Notes under the pieces: generated by a model
Told to the model about the DNA's origin: nothing
The model's input: the letters and a program-made list of their open reading frames with translations, nothing else
The model's database searches: none
Shown: in pieces, positions 32,530-40,685 of the stretch
Layout: the number at the start of each line of letters is the position of its first letter
Numbering within the stretch: position 1 is the first letter of the stretch
Program-made: the position numbers and the translations under genes
Assembly (NCBI RefSeq): GCF_000279145.1
Contig: NC_018178.1
Span: 1,054,001-1,118,000 of the forward strand
Direction of reading: 5' to 3'
From: Melioribacter roseus P3M-2
GTDB taxonomy: Bacteria; Bacteroidota; Ignavibacteria; Ignavibacteriales; Melioribacteraceae
Length of the DNA stretch: 64,000 nt

Positions 32530-34095
32530 ATGAAAAATAATTACGACTTCATAATTGTAGGCGCCGGACTGGCGGGGCTCTATTCCGCTTTAAAAGCCTC
32601 CGAACACGGCAAGGTTGCGATTTTGACTAAAACCACTATCGAAATCAGCAACTCTTATCTTGCGCAGGGCGGAATTGCGGCGGCTTTAAGCGAAGACGAT
32701 TCGCCCGAACTTCATTTTGAAGACACATTAAAAGCAGGAGCGGGGCTTTGCAACGAAAAAGCGGTTGAAATATTGGTCAACGAAGGCATCGACCGCGTTA
32801 AAGAATTGATTTCGATGGGAATGAACTTCGACGCGGAAAACGGAAAACTCAGCTACGGTCTCGAAGGCGGGCATTCGCGCAAAAGAGTTCTCCACGCCGG
32901 GGGCGATGCAACCGGTAAAGAGGTGGTAAATTTTATACTCAACTTTATTTATAATAACAGTAATATTACGATTCTAGAAAACGCTCTCGTTTATAAACTT
33001 CATATTGTCGACGGCGAATGCCAGGGAGTTTTTGCATATAATCACCTCGACAAAAAAAATTTTTATCTTGGCGGCAGGTCGATAATTCTTGCCACGGGAG
33101 GATTTTCGGCGGCTTATTCGTTTTCAACCAATCCGCACACCTCCACTGGCGAAGGCATCAATCTGGCATTCGAAGCGGGCGCGGAAATCGAAAGTATGGA
33201 ATTCGTACAGTTTCATCCCACTTCGTTTTATACCGGCAGCGAAGAGACTTTTTTGATAAGCGAAGCGGTAAGAGGCGAAGGCGCCTATATTGTCAATCAC
33301 GAAGGCATTCGTTTTTTACAGGACGTCAACAAGTCCGAACTCGCCACCAGAGATGTCGTTTCCGAAGCAATTTATGAAGAATTAAAAAGATCGAGAAAAA
33401 AGAACGTTTTTTTGGTGATGAATCATCTCGACCCAAATAAAATCAAAAAAAGATTTTCGCACATTTACAACGAAGCTTTGAAATACGGCATAGACATTAC
33501 GAAAGACCCCGTGCCGATAGCGCCGGCGGCGCATTATACTATCGGCGGAATAAAAACCGACGTCAACGGCAGGACAACTATAAATCGACTTTATGCGGTC
33601 GGCGAAACAGCTTCGACCGGAGTTCACGGCGCAAACAGACTTGCCAGCAATTCGCTTCTGGAATGCCTCGTCTTCGGAAAACGCGCCGTTGATTACGCGG
33701 TTCAAAACGACAAAGAATCAACTGATAATCCCGCGCCCGAAATTATCGACTTTGGGATCGACGAAAATAAATCCGATTTATTTATCGACATAAAAAACAG
33801 AATTGCAGAATTGTTGTGGAATAATGCGGGGATACTTCGTTCCAGAGCAATATTAAATTCCGCATTAAAAGAAATTTCAAAAATCGGAAACGAATACGAT
33901 AGCGACCCCCGGGAATATTATAACAGCAGAATTGCCGGCTTGTTAAATCTTGCGGGCATGATTGTAAATGCCGCATTATTAAGAGAAGAGAGCAGAGGCT
34001 GCCACAGAAGGTCGGATTTTCCGAATCCGAACGACAAATTCAAAGTTACAATTGTTCATAAAAAGGCATCAGAACCCGAATTAAGGAACCTTTAG
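32530..34095 (+). CDS. nadB: L-aspartate oxidase
   Basis: Oxidises L-aspartate to iminoaspartate, the first step of NAD synthesis. The 521-residue FAD protein has the dinucleotide motif FIIVGAGLAGLYSALKA at the start, NSYLAQGGIAAALSEDD, the FAD end region TGVHGANRLASNSLLECLVFG and the active-site region EFVQFHPTSFY. The C-terminal half is the helical fumarate-reductase type domain. First gene of nadB-nadC-nadA, with 2 bp to nadC. Confidence 0.96.
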   Translation: MKNNYDFIIVGAGLAGLYSALKASEHGKVAILTKTTIEISNSYLAQGGIAAALSEDDSPELHFEDTLKAGAGLCNEKAVEILVNEGIDRVKELISMGMNFDAENGKLSYGLEGGHSRKRVLHAGGDATGKEVVNFILNFIYNNSNITILENALVYKLHIVDGECQGVFAYNHLDKKNFYLGGRSIILATGGFSAAYSFSTNPHTSTGEGINLAFEAGAEIESMEFVQFHPTSFYTGSEETFLISEAVRGEGAYIVNHEGIRFLQDVNKSELATRDVVSEAIYEELKRSRKKNVFLVMNHLDPNKIKKRFSHIYNEALKYGIDITKDPVPIAPAAHYTIGGIKTDVNGRTTINRLYAVGETASTGVHGANRLASNSLLECLVFGKRAVDYAVQNDKESTDNPAPEIIDFGIDENKSDLFIDIKNRIAELLWNNAGILRSRAILNSALKEISKIGNEYDSDPREYYNSRIAGLLNLAGMIVNAALLREESRGCHRRSDFPNPNDKFKVTIVHKKASEPELRNL

Positions 34096-34097
34096 AA

Positions 34098-34952
34098 ATG
34101 AAAAAACCCGACAGAAAAAGCGTCGATCGGCTTATTCAAACCGCTCTGAATGAGGATATCGGCAAAGGCGACGTAACAACAAACGCCATTATACCTCCGC
34201 ATCAAAAAGGCACGGCGGCTATCTATGCGAAAGAATCCGGGGTAATTGCCGGTCTGTTCGTTGCAAAAGACGTTTTCAAAAAACTCGACGGAAATTCAAA
34301 GTGGAAAAATTTAGTCGCCGAAGGCGAAGAGGTAAAAAAAGGACAAAAAGTTGCCGAGGTTACGGGCAATCTGCGGGCATTGCTTTCGGGCGAGAGAACG
34401 GCTTTGAATTTCCTTCAACGGATTTCGGGAATCGCTACCGCTGCGCGTAAATTTATTGAAACCGTCGCCGATACTAACGTAAAGATACTGGACACCAGAA
34501 AGACCGTTCCCGGACTTAGACTGCTCGACAAATACGGAGTATATGCGGGCGGAGGAACAAATCATCGTTTCGGACTTTATGATATGGCGCTGATTAAAGA
34601 CAACCATATTGAAGCCGCCGGCGGCATTAAAAACGCCGTTAACCGCGTCAGAAAAAAATACGGCAAAAAATATAAAGTTGAAGTAGAAACGACTAATTTA
34701 ATGGAAGTGCGGGAAGCTCTCGACGCCGGAGCCGATATTATAATGCTCGACAATATGACAATTTCTCAAATGAAAAAAGCGGTTAAACTGATAAACGGGA
34801 AATGCAAAACCGAAGCTTCGGGCAATGTCGATTTAAAGCGTATAAAAAAAATAGCGACTGCGGGCGTCGATTTTATCTCCGTCGGATCGCTTACGCACTC
34901 GGTTAAAGCGCTCGACCTCAGTATGAAAATATCAAACAAAAAACAGGCTTGA
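34098..34952 (+). CDS. nadC: Nicotinate-nucleotide diphosphorylase (carboxylating)
   Basis: Converts quinolinate and PRPP to nicotinate mononucleotide with loss of CO2. The 284-residue protein has EDIGKGDVTTNAI, SGERTALNFLQRISGIAT, KILDTRKTVPGLRLLDKYGV, the GGGTNHRFGLYDMALIKDNH block and VEVETTNLMEVREALDAGAD, all characteristic. It ends 2 bp before the nadA ATG. Confidence 0.97.
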   Translation: MKKPDRKSVDRLIQTALNEDIGKGDVTTNAIIPPHQKGTAAIYAKESGVIAGLFVAKDVFKKLDGNSKWKNLVAEGEEVKKGQKVAEVTGNLRALLSGERTALNFLQRISGIATAARKFIETVADTNVKILDTRKTVPGLRLLDKYGVYAGGGTNHRFGLYDMALIKDNHIEAAGGIKNAVNRVRKKYGKKYKVEVETTNLMEVREALDAGADIIMLDNMTISQMKKAVKLINGKCKTEASGNVDLKRIKKIATAGVDFISVGSLTHSVKALDLSMKISNKKQA

Positions 34953-34954
34953 AA

Positions 34955-35890
34955 ATGAACGATATTATAAATGAAATCAACAGATTGAAAAAGGAAAAGA
35001 ACGCAGTAATACTCGCTCACAATTATCAAATACCCGAGATACAGGACATAGCGGATTTTGTGGGCGATTCACTCGGGCTGTCGCAGCAGGCGGCAAAAAC
35101 AGACGCCGACGTAATCGTATTTTGCGGCGTTCACTTTATGGCGGAAACAGCCTCGATTATATCACCCGATAAAAAAGTTTTGATTCCCGATCCGGAAGCC
35201 GGCTGCTCGCTTGCCTCTACTATCGACGCAGAACAGTTGATAGCCTGGAAAAAAGAGCATCCCGGCGCAGTCGTTGTTTCTTATGTAAATACAACCGCGG
35301 AAGTCAAAGCCGAGAGCGATTACTGCGTAACGTCGTCGAATGCGGTCAAGGTCGTCGAATCGATACCGAAAGAGAAAAAAATACTCTTTCTGCCCGACCG
35401 TTTTTTGGGAATGTACGTAAGCGCAGTTACCGGCAGAAATATGGAAATCTGGAACGGAGCCTGCCACGTTCATGAAAAAATAGGCGACATAAATTTCGAC
35501 GACGCGCGCGCCAAACATCCGAACGCCGAATTTTTGATTCATCCCGAATGCGGATGTTCTACGTCGTGCATGCTGAAATCCCAACTCTATTTCGATTGTA
35601 AAAACATTCATATATTTTCTACCGAAGGCATGATTAATTATGTTAAAGAAAGCGACGCCGACGAGTTTGTTATCGCAACCGAAGTCGGAATCCTCCACCG
35701 ATTGAAAAAAATCAAGCCGCAATCGAATTACTTCCCCGTAAGCGACGAATCGGTTTGCGAATACATGAAAATGATAACGCTCGAGAAATTATACGAGTCG
35801 CTCCTCCACGAAAAATACGAAGTCAAAGTGCCCGAGGAGATTGCGCAAAAAGCGAGAATACCAATCGACAGAATGTTATCAATAGTTTAA
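34955..35890 (+). CDS. nadA: Quinolinate synthase A
   Basis: Iron-sulphur enzyme that condenses iminoaspartate with dihydroxyacetone phosphate to quinolinate. ATG 34955 is taken as start; the open frame also runs from a TTG at 34949 overlapping the nadC stop. The 311-residue protein has AHNYQIPEIQDIADFVGDS, the three candidate [4Fe-4S] cysteines at about 84 (PEAGCSLAS), 170 (GACHVHEKIG) and 268 (DESVCEYMKM), and HPECGCSTSC. Middle gene of the operon. Confidence 0.96.
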   Translation: MNDIINEINRLKKEKNAVILAHNYQIPEIQDIADFVGDSLGLSQQAAKTDADVIVFCGVHFMAETASIISPDKKVLIPDPEAGCSLASTIDAEQLIAWKKEHPGAVVVSYVNTTAEVKAESDYCVTSSNAVKVVESIPKEKKILFLPDRFLGMYVSAVTGRNMEIWNGACHVHEKIGDINFDDARAKHPNAEFLIHPECGCSTSCMLKSQLYFDCKNIHIFSTEGMINYVKESDADEFVIATEVGILHRLKKIKPQSNYFPVSDESVCEYMKMITLEKLYESLLHEKYEVKVPEEIAQKARIPIDRMLSIV

Positions 35891-35894
35891 GAAA

Positions 35895-36437
35895 ATGAAA
35901 ATCATCGTAGGCTCAAAAAATCCGGTTAAAATCGAAGCGGCGCGCGAAGTCTTTTCGATATACTTCGACAACCCGGAAGTCGAATCGTACAACGCTCCTT
36001 CGGGCGTTAATGCGCAGCCGGTAGGCGACGAAACTTTTCGCGGCGCTTTCAACCGCGCGTTTCATCTTTTTAGTTTGTTTAACGACAAGTCAGGCAAAGC
36101 CGATTTTTATGTGGGAATCGAAGGCGGAATAACAAAACTGTACGACAAATGGTTTGCGTTCGGCTGTATGTGTATTCTCGATTCAAAGAAAAGAGATTCT
36201 TACGGACTCTCTCCTTTTTTCGAACTGCCGGATTCAATCACGCAAAAACTTCTCGACGGCGTCGAGCTCGGAACTGTTATGGACGAATTGACAAAGCGTG
36301 AAAACACCAAACAAAAAGAAGGCGCAATCGGATTTTTCACCCGGGGAGTTATGAACAGAAAAGAATTATACGTCGAAGGGCTGAAGACCGCCATTATACC
36401 CTTTTTGCACGAAGAACTTTTTTTCCAAAACAAGTAA
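35895..36437 (+). CDS. Inosine/xanthosine triphosphatase (YjjX-like)
   Basis: A 180-residue NTPase of the YjjX family, which removes non-canonical ITP/XTP. Visible family segments are IIVGSKNPVKIEAAREVFS, GVNAQPVGDETFRGAFNRA, FYVGIEGGITKLYDKWFAFG, then EGAIGFFTRGVMNRKELY. It begins 4 bp after nadA and may be read with the nad genes. The link may be removal of damaged nucleotides or just operon position; this part is inference. Confidence 0.9.
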   Translation: MKIIVGSKNPVKIEAAREVFSIYFDNPEVESYNAPSGVNAQPVGDETFRGAFNRAFHLFSLFNDKSGKADFYVGIEGGITKLYDKWFAFGCMCILDSKKRDSYGLSPFFELPDSITQKLLDGVELGTVMDELTKRENTKQKEGAIGFFTRGVMNRKELYVEGLKTAIIPFLHEELFFQNK

Positions 36438-36498
36438 CTTTTCACGCCTCTTACGAGTCTAAACAATCGCTTACTAAAAACTTTTTAACGGTAGAATT

Positions 36499-37533
36499 AT
36501 GAAAAAGTCGATTTTCATTTTTATTCTTTTGTCGTTCGTTACAGTCCTTGCCCAGGAAGAAAACGACACAAGCTACTGCGACCATCAAGCTCTCAACATC
36601 GGTTTTAGCAACAGCGGCGTCAGCTTCGGAAATTCGAAGCATTGGAACGGAGTACGATTTAATACGTCGGACTGCGATTTGGGTACAATTAACGGATTGA
36701 ATTTTACATTCTGGAAACCCGGCGAGAGTATTACCGGAACCGTCAACGGTATTTCAATAGGATTGGCTCCCGCCGCATCGAAATTAAACGGTATAACATT
36801 CGGACTTGCCGCCGCGGTGGCGGAAGAAGGTTTGAGGGGAATTAATTTGAGCGGCATTGCGGTAGCGTCAAACGGTTATATTGAAGGCATTAATTTCGGC
36901 GGAATTGCGCTGGCGGCAAACGGCAGCATTACCGGAGTCAATATCGGCGGACTTGCTGCGGTTTCCAACGGTAATTTGAAAGGACTCAACTTTGCGTTGC
37001 TTGCGCTCGTAAGTCAAAGCGAAATAACGGGCATAAACTTCGGCGGGCTTGCAATGGTCTCGCAGGAAGAGATGCGGGGTCTCAATATCGGAGGATTGGC
37101 GCTCGTATCCCAGGAATCGATTAAAGGAATCTCCGTTTCCGCGTTGGCTCTCGTTTCCCAGGAGAATATTACGGGATTAAATTTCGGCGGCGTGGCTATT
37201 GTAAGCCAGGGATCTATCTGCGGACTCAATCAATCGCTCCTGGCAATAGTAAGCAAAGAAAACATAACGGGAATGAATATAGTTGGATATAAAACCGAAG
37301 CCGAAACGTTTACTGGTTTGAACGTTTCGCCGGGCTGGCTCGACGTCAATAATCTCAAGGGGGTTTCAATTGCGGCGTACAACAAAGTTTATGACCGACA
37401 GAACGGCTTGACTATCGGCATTTTTAACGTTGCGGAAAATCTAAACGGCGCGCAGATCGGTTTAATCAATATTGCCAAAAACAATTCGGTCTGGACGAAA
37501 GTTCTGCCTTTGATTAATATGCATTTCGACTGA
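36499..37533 (+). CDS. Secreted repeat protein, predicted beta-solenoid
   Basis: No named family assigned. The 344-residue precursor (signal MKKSIFIFILLSFVTVLAQ) contains at least nine consecutive repeats of about 18 residues with the pattern (I/L)xGxNxGGLAxVSxxx, for example ITGVNIGGLAAVSNGN, ITGINFGGLAMVSQEE, MRGLNIGGLALVSQES, ITGLNFGGVAIVSQGS. The regular hydrophobic and glycine spacing suggests a parallel beta-solenoid at the surface or outer membrane. Similar LA_2272-like repeat proteins are known in spirochaetes and Bacteroidetes, function unclear. A terminator follows it. Confidence 0.75.
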   Translation: MKKSIFIFILLSFVTVLAQEENDTSYCDHQALNIGFSNSGVSFGNSKHWNGVRFNTSDCDLGTINGLNFTFWKPGESITGTVNGISIGLAPAASKLNGITFGLAAAVAEEGLRGINLSGIAVASNGYIEGINFGGIALAANGSITGVNIGGLAAVSNGNLKGLNFALLALVSQSEITGINFGGLAMVSQEEMRGLNIGGLALVSQESIKGISVSALALVSQENITGLNFGGVAIVSQGSICGLNQSLLAIVSKENITGMNIVGYKTEAETFTGLNVSPGWLDVNNLKGVSIAAYNKVYDRQNGLTIGIFNVAENLNGAQIGLINIAKNNSVWTKVLPLINMHFD

Positions 37534-37537
37534 AAAA

Positions 37538-37569
37538 AAACCGGAAGCAGTTGCGTCTGCTTCCGGTTT
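37538..37569. terminator. Bidirectional terminator
   Basis: CCGGAAGCAG (37541-37550), loop TTGCGT, CTGCTTCCGG (37557-37566) make a perfect 10-bp stem extended by three A/T pairs. A run of A precedes it, hence a run of T on the minus strand, so it can serve both the plus-strand solenoid gene and the minus-strand kinase gene that converge here. Confidence 0.85.
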
Positions 37570-37577
37570 GATAAAAT

Positions 37578-38921
37578 CTAATGGTAATTGAGAGCGCTTC
37601 CGCCTATAAATTCTCTCAAAACAGAATCGCCCGGAATTGGAGAATCGTCTTCGACCGGTTCGATTGCTTCGAGCATTTTTCTTACGCGGGAAGCGCGTTC
37701 GTAAGCGTCGACGCGCAACGGGTCTCCCTCGTATTTCTTTTCCCATTCCCGGAAATTATCGAGAAGTTTGGGACGATACAAAGGCACCTCGTACGGCATT
37801 GACGTATTAACGATATAATCGGCGGTATTGCAATACGGCAAAATGTTTCTTTTTTCGGAAGAGCGTACGTAATGCCAGTGCAAAAGAGTTTGTTCGGGAT
37901 TATAAGCGCGATGCACGGAATCTCTCAGCATTCTTCTTATTAATCTCAGGTCTGTCCATCGAATATATTTACCGTCGGGCATTTTCATCTGAAGCAGCGG
38001 CTCGAGATACAATTTGAATTTCTGAGAAGCCGGAATTCCTTTTGCAAATTCCGGATAAAGTCCGTGCAAACTGTCGATTAACAGCACTTCGTCTTTTTCA
38101 ATTTTGATCGGCGTTCTGTCGAGATATCGTTTGCCTTCTTTAAAATCATAATACGGAATTTTCACTTCCTGGCCTTCGGCTAGCTTTATTAAATGTTCGT
38201 TGATCATTTCGAGATCGAGCGCCTGGGGAGTTTCGAAATCATAGTCTCCGAATTCGTCTTTCGGATGCAATTCCAGATCAAAGAAATAATTGTCGACAAT
38301 AAGAGGGACGAACTTCATTCCCATTCTGTTAAGGCGCTGCTCGAGCTTAAGCGTAGTAGTCGTTTTTCCCGAAGAAGAAGGTCCGCTTACAAAAACCATT
38401 TTGAGTTCGGCGCTTCTTTCCTTAATCATTTCGGCGGCTGTATCGAGCTGGGTCTCGTAAGCGGTTTCAGCTTCGTGTACTATATGAGGAAACTCTCCGT
38501 TGCGGATTCTTTCGTTCGCCGCTTCGACAGTATGAAGATTGTGCGAAACCGCCCAGTCGAGCGAGCGCCATACTTTAGCCCACGGTATAAACTCGGATGG
38601 TTTTGAAAAATGCTTGGAGTCGGCGCGTCGTCTTCTTGCCGCTTCTTCCCTGTATAAAATAAATTCCTTTGCTACTTTTGCGTGCCCGTTTTCAATCAAA
38701 ACTTTTTCCACTATATCCTGGATTTCTTCGACGTGCGGCTTATAGCCTTCTTCGAATTTTTCTTCCATTACTTTTACAACTTCTTTCGCAAGGAATTGAG
38801 CTCTTTCTTTATCCCTGCCGCCTACGGCGACTGCCGCTCTGTAAATTACATTTGCAATTCTGTCGGGATTAAACGGAACGACGGCTCCGCTTCTTTTAAT
38901 CACATATTTGAATTTGCTCAT
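37578..38921 (-). CDS. ATP-cone domain fused to a uridine-kinase/phosphoribulokinase-like domain
   Basis: A 447-residue protein starting at ATG 38921, with GAGG before it; a longer frame to 38972 lacks this. Residues about 4-90 are an ATP-cone (YVIKRSGAVVPFNPDRIANVIYRA and EEIQDIVEKVLIENGHAKVAKEFILYR). From about 185 comes a P-loop kinase: FVSGPSSSGKTTTTLKLEQRL, LIVDNYFFDL and LLIDSLHGLYPE. The same pairing, ATP-cone as an allosteric part of ribonucleotide reductases, is used with a nucleoside-kinase-like enzyme here. The substrate is not known; uridine is only a family guess. Confidence 0.82.
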   Translation of the reverse strand: MSKFKYVIKRSGAVVPFNPDRIANVIYRAAVAVGGRDKERAQFLAKEVVKVMEEKFEEGYKPHVEEIQDIVEKVLIENGHAKVAKEFILYREEAARRRRADSKHFSKPSEFIPWAKVWRSLDWAVSHNLHTVEAANERIRNGEFPHIVHEAETAYETQLDTAAEMIKERSAELKMVFVSGPSSSGKTTTTLKLEQRLNRMGMKFVPLIVDNYFFDLELHPKDEFGDYDFETPQALDLEMINEHLIKLAEGQEVKIPYYDFKEGKRYLDRTPIKIEKDEVLLIDSLHGLYPEFAKGIPASQKFKLYLEPLLQMKMPDGKYIRWTDLRLIRRMLRDSVHRAYNPEQTLLHWHYVRSSEKRNILPYCNTADYIVNTSMPYEVPLYRPKLLDNFREWEKKYEGDPLRVDAYERASRVRKMLEAIEPVEDDSPIPGDSVLREFIGGSALNYH

Positions 38922-38952
38922 GCAAACCTCATTTCTTTTTAATGCAAAAATA

Positions 38953-39591
38953 CTATTTCTTCGGATATCCAACCGTCTGCGAAAGAATTATTTTCTGTTC
39001 CGGTTTGAGTTTCAAAAGCGAACTCAATTTATCTCTTTCAATCAGTCCCCTTACCACAACGGCGAGGCCTTCCGAAGCGCAATAAAGATAAACATTCTGA
39101 GCTATAAAACCGCAGTCGGCGGACGTAAAAATCAGTTTCATTTCTTCGTCTTCAATACGGCTCATTTTAGAAAAATCCGATACGTATACAAGATTCAGCG
39201 GAGCGACCGATACGAAATCCTGTACGCCGCAGTAACCGCGATAATCGCCTTTTAATATTTTCATCAATGCATGAGTTTCGGGGTCGTAAGCATAAACTCC
39301 ATTTTTGTCAAAAAGATAGATTGTATATTCCCGCCAGTTCATAGCGGAGGGGGCCGTGCGTTTTCCGCTTTCCGGTCGGTTAATTCCGTAAGCCGCCCAT
39401 AAGAGATTCGATACCTGCCGCATCGAAAGTGAAAGTGTGTCGAAATTCCTGTTGGACGAGCGTTTTTGCAGTGCGGTCATTAAAGGAGCGCCGCCATTCG
39501 TGTCGGGTTCGGGCAGTTTAATCGCGCCGTTTTCCTGCCCGGTTGTTATGCCGACAAAAAATAACAAAAAAACCACAAGCATACTTTTCAT
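38953..39591 (-). CDS. Exported SagB/ThcOx-type nitroreductase-like protein
   Basis: A 212-residue protein with a signal peptide (MKSMLVVFLLFFVGITTGQ) and a nitroreductase/SagB-type fold: LMTALQKRSSNRNFDTLSLS, QVSNLLWAAYGINR, AAPSAMNWREYTIYLFDK-like 'RTAPSAMNWREYTIYLF', FTSADCGFIAQNVYLYCASEGLAVVVRG and LSQTVGYPK. Such FMN enzymes oxidise azolines in peptide toxins or act as reductases, but no precursor or cyclodehydratase gene is near. It is unusual for an exported FMN enzyme; the cofactor may be loaded before export. The gene may be cotranscribed with the kinase gene that follows 31 bp downstream. Confidence 0.82.
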   Translation of the reverse strand: MKSMLVVFLLFFVGITTGQENGAIKLPEPDTNGGAPLMTALQKRSSNRNFDTLSLSMRQVSNLLWAAYGINRPESGKRTAPSAMNWREYTIYLFDKNGVYAYDPETHALMKILKGDYRGYCGVQDFVSVAPLNLVYVSDFSKMSRIEDEEMKLIFTSADCGFIAQNVYLYCASEGLAVVVRGLIERDKLSSLLKLKPEQKIILSQTVGYPKK

Positions 39592-39674
39592 AGTTTCCCC
39601 GTTTTTTTTACAAATATAACATATATATCTTCAGGGAAAAAGCAAGTATGATTTTGGTTCTAAAATTGGCGATA

Positions 39675-40670
39675 TTAAAAAGCGGATATTCCGAAAGAGG
39701 TATCGAATGATTGCCCCGGCTCCAGAATAATCAAGCCTTCGCCGTTATTAAAAGCATTTACGTTGGAAGTCATCGGTTCGATTGCAATTGTTTTTCTGTC
39801 CGGCGGCGTATAAATGACAAGATAATTATATTTTGCATTTCCCGCTTCCTGCCAGATTTTAAGATGCAAATTCTCATTTTCATTAATAAGGAATGTATTC
39901 ACAAAGCCGTTCTCCGGAATCAAAGTAAAACAATTATCCAAAAAAGTATCGCCCAAATTTTTCAGCGCTCTGAACTCGCCGTACTTAATACGAGAAGCAG
40001 GGATTCTGTTTTCGTCGGTCAAGATCATTTCGTCCGAGTCGAGCTGGAGTTTTAGATTGTCGATTTTTTCATTCAGGTCGAAATAAGGATGCCAGCCGTC
40101 CGCCACAGGTATTCCGGTATCAGATAAATTTTCAATCTTTGTTACGCACGAATACCCTTTTCCCTTTTCGATTCGATGAGCGATCGTGATATTGAAATCG
40201 AACGGATAACCTTCGTTTTCTTTCCTGTACTCGTATTCGAGAATAATTTCCGCCGTATCTTCCCCGTTCTTCATCTCTACAATGTTGAAGGGTTTATCGA
40301 AGAGCAATCCGTGCGAAGAGTTGCCTTCTTCCGGGTAATTGACGGGCAGTTGGTATTCGTTTCCGTTGAAAACATATTTGCCACGATCGACTCTTCCGAC
40401 ATAAGGACACATTTTCGCATTGGTGAATAAATCGTCGCGGCTTTCGATTGAAGAGGGGTTGAAACGGCGCAACACCTGATAAACTTTTTTACCGTTCGAA
40501 AGATAGAGTTCATATAACCTGCCTCCCAATTCGGGGATAACGGAAAAGCCTTCCCGGCTCGAATTATTAACAACCGTACAAATCGACAACGAAGTTCCGT
40601 TTTTCCTTCCGGACGGTAAATTAGACTGAGGAATTTCTTCCCGACCGATACTAAAGTTGTTTTTACTCAT
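39675..40670 (-). CDS. Aldose 1-epimerase-family protein
   Basis: A 331-residue galactose-mutarotase-like protein. The segments GGRLYELYLSNGKKVYQVLR, AKMCPYVGRVDRGKYVFNG, NSSHGLLFDKPF (catalytic His) and VADGWHPYFDL (catalytic His), NCFTLIPENGF and YLVIYTPPDRKTIAIEPMTSN (catalytic Glu in IEPMT) are those of the family. No signal peptide, so it acts in the cytoplasm on alpha/beta galactose or a related sugar. It closes the glycan locus, 15 bp after the GH5-like gene, and fits the beta-galactan diet suggested by the other genes. Confidence 0.88.
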   Translation of the reverse strand: MSKNNFSIGREEIPQSNLPSGRKNGTSLSICTVVNNSSREGFSVIPELGGRLYELYLSNGKKVYQVLRRFNPSSIESRDDLFTNAKMCPYVGRVDRGKYVFNGNEYQLPVNYPEEGNSSHGLLFDKPFNIVEMKNGEDTAEIILEYEYRKENEGYPFDFNITIAHRIEKGKGYSCVTKIENLSDTGIPVADGWHPYFDLNEKIDNLKLQLDSDEMILTDENRIPASRIKYGEFRALKNLGDTFLDNCFTLIPENGFVNTFLINENENLHLKIWQEAGNAKYNYLVIYTPPDRKTIAIEPMTSNVNAFNNGEGLIILEPGQSFDTSFGISAF

Positions 40671-40685
40671 AACAATAGACCGTAT

